Source of the DNA: Mesotaenium endlicherianum
Taxonomy: Eukaryota; Streptophyta; Zygnematophyceae; Zygnematales; Mesotaeniaceae
DNA length: 64,000 bases
Reading direction: 5' to 3'
Assembly: GCA_009602735.1 (NCBI GenBank)
Contig: WELA01003606.1
Location: 717,602 to 781,601 of the forward strand
In this document: positions 57,966 through 64,000 of the stretch, one piece after another
How the letters are laid out: each line of letters opens with the position of its first letter
How positions within the stretch are numbered: the first letter of the stretch is position 1
Notes under the pieces: generated by a model
The model's input: only the letters and a program-made list of their open reading frames with translations
Told to the model about the DNA's origin: nothing
Databases searched by the model: none
Translations under genes and position numbers: made by a program

Positions 57966-58250
57966 CTACCGGCGCTGTCCGTTTTTTGACAACTTTTTGG
58001 GGCATGAGAGTGCACGTTGGCCCTTTTCCTTGCAATAAAAGCATAGTCCAGCCGTCATGAGAGCTTCTTCTTCAGCCGGGGAGAGTCTTGCTTTCACTCC
58101 TTGCTGGTTTCTTGCATCATAAGTGTCATTGGAGGGTCTTCCACTCCTGGCAGCCGCGGGGTCCCTTTTCCATGGGTGTGGGTTCAGATTCGGATGTGGA
58201 AGGGGCTGCGTACACTCGCGTCGCCGGTACCTGTGAAGATGAAGGCACGG
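57966..58250 (-). pseudogene. Element A2 gag remnant, C-terminal part
   Basis: Carries the zinc knuckle ([14 protein letters not shown], with Gln at the usual His position) and adjoining basic region. It ends at the family C insertion. Confidence 0.8.
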
Positions 58251-58949
58251 TGAAAGGGGGAAGGGTGCGGGGAGTGCGCGCACACACACTCACGCACCCT
58301 CACCGCGAGTGGAAGCGTGCACGAGGACCTTTCCTAGTTGCATACACAAGGTGGAGTGGCCTGGTGGTATGCCATCCTTGCAAGAGTTAGAGGGCTACAT
58401 GAGAGAGGAGTGGAAAAAAACTCACTTTATTAAGAAAAGTCGTGTACAAGAAGGTTAGACTAGACAAACTAGACTAGACTCCCTCTACTTCTTTGTGCTT
58501 CCCATTTATGCTTTAACTCTAAGTGTCCTCTCTAGCAAAGTACCTCAAGAACCGTCTACTCCTTCCATGTAGGTGACCTTGCCTAGTTGGACAAGCTAGC
58601 ACACTCACACGCACGCAATCACACTCTAGAATATTCTACTACACAATCCACTAACTCCTCACGAAATTTCTAGAAATTCCACGATCACTTTGGCACTCTA
58701 CATAGTTTCTGGAACCCTCATGTTTCAATGTCCTACTTTCTGGACTCCAATCGGAATTGTCGTCACTGGACCTGTCCTTGTCACTAAATTGAACCTGTGA
58801 CACTAAAAATCCACTAAAAACTCTCAAAATTCATAACTTTCTCAATACTTGTCCAAATGACTTGAAATAAAGGCCAAAGTTCTTCTAAAATTACACTCTA
58901 TGCTTATAAAATGCTAGAAAGATACAAACTATACTTTGATAAGCTTACA
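58251..58949 (-). repeat. 3' LTR of family C element
   Basis: 699 bp, TG to CA. It contains a CACACACACTCACGCACC stretch near its left end, shared with the partner LTR. Confidence 0.88.
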
Positions 58950-61900
58950 TCATCCCCCTCCTCAAGATGCGACGTCCTCGGCGCATACTAAGCATAAGTG
59001 ACGTCATATGAGGAATCGAGCTCACATATACTCTAGATAACTCACATACACATTTGCAGGTCTTGAGCAGGCTCCAGGATGATAGTCATTACTCCAAACT
59101 TGCTCCACTTAGTAAAAGCTCCATCGCATACATTGTCTCCACACATGGCGTCTCCTTACACAAGTGCATCTTCTCTTCAACTCCTTCGTCTTTGAATAGG
59201 CCAATATCTTCATGAGGGCTGTAACATACTCCCTCCATCATCTCCACATACTCCAAAGCTGGATAAAATGCATAATAGTCCGCCAAATCACCAAAATACT
59301 CATTCTTCGCCCTCGTGGACAAGTGGCAACTCCTCGTCGCGCCATGTGGCTTACTCGTGGTGCTCTTATAATTTTGACCAGATTACATCATGAACCTAAG
59401 TCCACTATGTTCTTGAACGTTCTGGTGCCCTTAGCTACCTCTAGCTCTAAGCCGTACTCCTTGTAGAGGTATTGCACTCTCTCACTCGTGTGCGTGACTC
59501 GTGGTGACCTCTCAAGACGCCAAGTGGCACCCCCCTGACTTTTTCTCACATTTTTAGCCTGAAAGTTGTGTAATCTACATATTGTCTCCCCTTTGAACTC
59601 ACTGGTATGCTTTGTTTCTCTTGGGTCCAAGCCTAAGACCATGATACCAGATTGCGCCTTGTCTCACACATGTGGCTCCCACGGCAGTCCAGCAGACCGC
59701 CATGTGGCACTGTCAGGACTTAAATTAATATTTTTATAAAAAATTTACTTTTTCTAAATTCAAACCCATAGGACTACCTCTCCACAAAATTTCAGAATCT
59801 GAATCTAAGTCTAACACTCAAACGAGATCGTCACTTTGTGCCTCACGCTCGTAGGACGCAGACGCGCGCAACATGGATAAAGCTCCCGCGCCTACAAATG
59901 GCACACGCTTAAACCCCTGATTCTGAAACTTGACTATGACTCAAGACAGGCCTCATACTAGGCCTCTCACATCATGTAGGACTTCTAGTGAAAATATTAC
60001 CCACTCTCTCCTAAGTAGGCAAAAAGTAGCCAAAATCTGCCAACTTTAAACCTCGCGCTCGCCTACCCGTAAAACCCTCAAACATAGACAGATTTGAGTA
60101 TCTTCCAAGCTCTTGCTCTCAAACTTCTTTCCACTTCACATCTCTTAGTTACAACTGAACTCATGGGACTGGTTTGACCTTGCTTACAAGCACTATAAAC
60201 AACTATAACACTCCCCCCCCTCATCATGAAGGTAAGGCGCTTACCACTCGAGTGTGCGAGTCCAGAATTCACGCCTCTCTCGTGCTTGCTTGTATAGGCG
60301 CTGATTCTCCTAGCTTCATGTCCAGGTCTTTGTCATATATCTCCAACTTAGGCAGGACATATCAGTCCCATAACACTTGGTCTCCTCCTCATAGGTCCAT
60401 ATCCATAAAGTCGTAGTCTCCATCAAGCGACGATAGTAATCTTCACAAGGCATGAGCGCGTAGTCTCGCTCGTGGTGCACCAAACTCCATCATAGTCTTC
60501 TCCTTGGCTAGATGCTCACTCCCACATACCTCTGGCTCTTCTTGAAGGTCAGCCTTCACACAAGGCTCCAAGAAACACATCTGGAACGCCTCCAAGAGCT
60601 CCATAACTTGGGCATACGCACATACTCTTAGTGCTTGCACCTCATCTTGTGCACGCACACACGTCGTCTTGCAAGCGGGCTTCTCTTGAGCTCACTTTCT
60701 AGGAGCTCCTCCACTTGAGCAGTTGGGGTCTGCTCTATATATGAGCAAGGGGATCATACACCTCTACTTGCTCCACCGGCGATGTACATTCGCCAAGGTT
60801 GTTAGGAGGCACGCTTGCTCCGTGTGATGACCGGGCCAAGGTCACCAAAACAAGCGCTTCTCCTTCACCTTCACCTTCCCGCGTCGCTTCTTTGCTAGCG
60901 GGCTGAAGATAGCTACTTGTGGTCATATCTACCTCCACCTATTTCACTATCCTCACTTGACCATACTCCTCCTCGGTCTTCACTTGACCCGTGCACTAAA
61001 GCACTAGAGGATAGGCTACTCTCTTTGTGCAACTCCTTCCACATGCTTAGCTTCTTGAGTGCACTCTAGCCTTGGTCACCCCAATGACACTTCTTACTAC
61101 TAAACCCAGCTTGCCTTGGTGCTCTACTTTCACATGAAGAGCTTCCATAGATGCACCAAAATCTGCCCCTTAACTATGCCATCACACAACTAATGGCACA
61201 CACGCTTCAAGTGGGAGACATTTCTTGCACTAGCCCTCTTGCACCAACTTCATACCTTGCTTCTTCTTCCACACCATAGGCTTGTCTTCATCATAGTTCT
61301 CAACTCCTTATACTCCGTAGTACTTCCTCCATAAGAAAAGAGAAGTCTGAACTTGAAAGGCTCCATCTCCATCTCTCCCCTTTGAAGAAAAATCTGGAAT
61401 ACTTCTTCTTGCTCCAAGCCTTCTCCACGATGCTTCTCTTCACTTGAGGCTTCTTCAATCTCCATACAAGGTACCAAGCTCCATCATGGCTGGCCTCAAA
61501 TAACCAGTGGCTACATAGGAGTGATGCAAGGCAACCCAAATCTGGCCACATACTTGGCCAACTTGGTGCAACACCCCGGTGCACCCTCTCTTGAGCTCCT
61601 CATGAGCTCCTCTTGAGCTTGCGAGTGCTATGCCCGCCAAAGCTCCTAGACTTGCAAGTACACATGCTTGCTAAGTCCCTGGTTGCCTACCCTTAAAATC
61701 TGCTCCACCTTCATTGAAGATCTGAAATAAAGATGGGCACACACTCCTTTCTAGCCACTATCACCTCTATGCTAAGCCCCCTCATCAAAGAAAGAGCTTA
61801 ACACTAAAGAGCTTGCATCTTCAACGAAAAATCCAGCCGTGTGAACTCCAGATTTTCTTCATGCTCATATGTCTCCACACTCAAGCAAAGGCTGCTCTAT

Positions 61901-62185
61901 ACTACTTATATCACTACCATGCTTGGGCAACCTTCTTATACTACAACGAAGATGTACAAAAATCTGGTTGCATCCAAGTTAACACTTCTTGGAGTACCTC
62001 CCACTTCCCATCTCCTCCCTCCTTCAAAAGAGTGAGATGCTAGCTTGCATCAACGTCTTCATGGCTGCCTTTAGCAACTTATACATCATCCTTGTCTCTC
62101 CTCTCTACTCTCTCTACACTCCTACAAGCATCACCGACCAAAGCTCCTCCTCCAAATGAAGCAACTAGGTAGCTCCGATACCATG
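58950..62185. other. Interior of family C element, no coding domain seen
   Basis: AT-moderate sequence with many short frames on both strands and none longer than about 95 codons. No protease, reverse transcriptase, integrase or capsid motif was found on either strand. Confidence 0.7.
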
Positions 62186-62906
62186 TGAAAGGGGGAAGGG
62201 TGCGGGGAGTGCGCGCACACACACTCACGCACCCTCACCCGCAAGTGGAAGCGTGCACGAGGACCTTTCCTAGTTGCATACACAAGGTGGAGTGGCCTTG
62301 TGGTATGCCACCCTTGCAAGAGTTAGAGGGCTACATGAGAGAGGAGTGGAAAAGAACTCACTTTATTAAGAAAAGTCATGTACAAGATAAGAAGGTTAGA
62401 CTAGACGAACTAGACTAGACTCCCTCTACTTCTTTGTGCTTCCCATTTATGCTTTAACTCTAAGTGTCCTCTCTAGCAAAGTACCTCCAGAACCGTCTAC
62501 TATGGTTCCTTCCATGTAGGTGACCTTGCCTAGTTGGACAAGCTAGCACACTCACACGCACGCAATCACACTCTAGAATATTCTACTACACAATCCACTA
62601 ACTCCTCACGAAGTTTCTAGAAATTCCACGATCACTTTGGCACTCTACGTAATTGTACGTAGTTTGTGAAACCCTCATGTTTCAATGTCCTACTTTCTGG
62701 ACTCCAACCGGAATTGTCGTCACTAGACCTGTCCTTGTCACTAAATTGAATCTGTGACACTAAACACTCACTAAAAACTCTCAAAATTCATAACTTTCTC
62801 AATACTTGTCCAAATGACTTGAAATAAAGGCCAAAGTTCTTCCAAAATTACACTCTATGCATATAAAATGCTAGGAAGATACAAACTATACTTCGATAAC
62901 CTTACA
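62186..62906 (-). repeat. 5' LTR of family C element
   Basis: 721 bp. The primer-binding site GCTCCGATACCA ends two bases before it. Differences from the left LTR amount to about 20 substitutions and a few small insertions. Confidence 0.88.
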
Positions 62907-62911
62907 CACGG

Positions 62912-63812
62912 AGTGCTTGAAATCCACGGTATCCACCTTTTGGGCCACTTCAATGATCTTTGAGAAGTCCGTCAAGTCGCGTATTCCACTTTCTTTGCCA
63001 CCTTGGGCTTGAGGCCAAAGATGTAGCGGTCAATCTTCTCCTCGAGAGACATATTGGGGATCTCAAGAGTGAGGGCGTGAAATCTGGATGTATACTCTTG
63101 AACGGACGTCGTTTGCTTGAGATGGTGGAGCCTTTCTTGGGCAATCTTCTCCGCATTGATGGGCATGAATTGCTTCTTGAGGGCCTCACGAAAATTTGCC
63201 AATCTTGCATATGATGGTGGGGGCTCTTGGCCGAACATGGGGTGCGCCATAGCTTGATATATAGCCGCTTGATAGTTACGCCACCATGATGTTGCTGCTC
63301 CTCTAAGTAAGGTAACAGCAAAGGGAACGTAGTCCTCCTCGGGTCCTTCAAGGAATGCGAGGTACGTCTCCACTTGGTAGAGCCATAAATTTAGGTTGGC
63401 ACCTTTCCCGGGGTTGAAAGTGTCGGGTTTGCCGGGCTTGATGAGTTTCCTTGCTCTCGTTGGCTCTTGTGGAGGCGCTTGAGGCGGGGCTGGATTTTGA
63501 GCATTGCTCGCAATAGAGGCAACCATGGCAGCCATAGCTTCTCTTGACGCTTGCACGTTTGCTTCAAAGGTGGCCAAGCCCACTTGGTTGTGGACGGTGA
63601 TTAGGAAGGCTGCCCACTCATTTGCGGGAACTCTTTATGGTGGGGTCAACTTTGCTATAGCGGCGGCCACGGGATTTGACGGTGCTCCTCCTTGTGGTGC
63701 TTCTTGTTGTTGCAAATTTTCTTGAGTGGACTCTCCCATCGGCGCTGGAGGAGGGTTTCTTGGAGAGGAAGGGCTTCCTTCGAAAGCTTGCTGTTGATCT
63801 TGAGGATCGGCC
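62912..63812 (-). pseudogene. Element A2 gag remnant, N-terminal part
   Basis: Minus-strand similarity to A1 gag covers the Pro/Gln-rich start and the capsid ([29 protein letters not shown]). It resumes directly after the family C target duplication and is broken. Confidence 0.85.
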
Positions 63813-63851
63813 ATCTTCTTGTGCTACCAAAGTGCCTAGCTCCGATACTAC

Positions 63852-64000
63852 TGTAGTGAAACAGATAGATGACGTACTTAGTGAAATATAATACTTTATC
63901 TATTAAAGACAAGGATCTTTGAACACAAGTGGTAGCTTCTTGAAAGAGAGATGGCTTCTTGAAAATTAACATATTTCTAGGAAGGTGTACGTTGATGTGT
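63852..64000 (-). repeat. 5' LTR of element A2, cut by the window end
   Basis: Begins TGTAGTGAAAC beside a primer-binding site and shows the same shortened middle as 47620-48034. Confidence 0.85.

Larger units (their letters stand above)
58251..62906 (-). mobile_element. Non-autonomous LTR element, family C, nested in A2 gag
   Basis: A 4.66-kb element is flanked by a perfect 5-bp target duplication CACGG (58246-58250 and 62907-62911). LTRs at 58251-58949 and 62186-62906 run TGAAAGG to CTTACA and differ by about 3% plus a few small indels. The primer-binding site is at 62172-62183, so the element lies on the minus strand, and a purine tract adjoins the left LTR. The 3.2-kb interior has no recognisable gag or pol, only short frames. 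It therefore resembles a large non-autonomous (LARD-like) element moved by another family's proteins. Confidence 0.88.
47620..64000 (-). mobile_element. Ty3/gypsy element A2 with two nested insertions
   Basis: This is an older minus-strand relative of A1 that extends to or past the window end. Its parts in plus-strand order are: 3' LTR 47620-48034, pol remnants 48802-50563 and 56546-57874, gag remnants 57966-58250 and 62912-63812, a primer-binding site at 63839-63850, and a 5' LTR from 63852. Family B interrupts pol and family C interrupts gag. Both A2 LTRs share a shorter form of the A LTR and differ from each other by about 6% over the visible overlap. The copy is broken in several places. 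Confidence 0.88.

Overview
The window reads as nuclear DNA of a green alga or plant-lineage eukaryote. The evidence is one spliced multi-exon gene with plant-type leucine-rich repeats and LysM modules, Ty3/gypsy elements primed by an initiator-Met tRNA (one carries an integrase chromodomain), and hAT and piggyBac-like DNA transposons. GC-rich exons sit in AT-rich, transposon-filled surroundings, and there are two N gaps. A charophyte such as Chara would fit, but that is inference. I saw no rRNA, tRNA or CRISPR array.

Layout. 1-3147: two truncated minus-strand Ty3/gypsy copies (families here called A' and B), one abutting the other's gag. 3148-7715: AT-rich sequence with a dispersed repeat and no recognised gene. 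7716-15295: a 7.6-kb hAT transposon with matching 15-bp terminal repeats, a damaged minus-strand transposase, and a 2.6-kb GC-rich minisatellite whose 34-bp unit is a hairpin palindrome. 15296-17464: unassigned, with an unidentified coding relic. 17465-28542: the main host gene, 18 predicted exons and 895 codons. 28543-31751: intergenic, with degenerate repeats and a gap. 31752-33438: the C-terminal half of a Na+/H+ antiporter-like gene with an in-frame TGA. 33439-37244: AT-rich, second copy of the dispersed repeat. 37245-43838: a young chromodomain Ty3/gypsy element (A1) that looks whole. 44249-44681: an old lone A-type LTR. 44930-47380: a piggyBac-like relic. 47620 to the window end: an older A copy (A2) carrying two nested elements, B (50564-56545) and C (58251-62906).

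The most interesting object is the gene at 17465-28542. Read through consistent splice phases it encodes, in order: signal peptide, LRR N-cap and about four LRRs, a Cys-rich/EGF-like region, a Pro-Lys repeat hinge, a papain-type (C1A) cysteine protease core with Gln-Cys-His-Asn all present, two EGF-like modules, and about four LysM-like modules. I do not know this arrangement from a described family. It suggests a secreted, wall-associated protease that binds N-acetylglucosamine-type glycans and may sense partners through its LRRs. Its first intron holds an 11-cysteine reading frame in the correct phase to form a short secreted alternative product.

The transposon landscape allows relative dating. 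A1 has LTRs differing at about 3 of 503 positions. C's LTRs differ at about 3%. B and A2 differ at about 6%. This agrees with the nesting order (A2 first, B and C later, A1 most recent).
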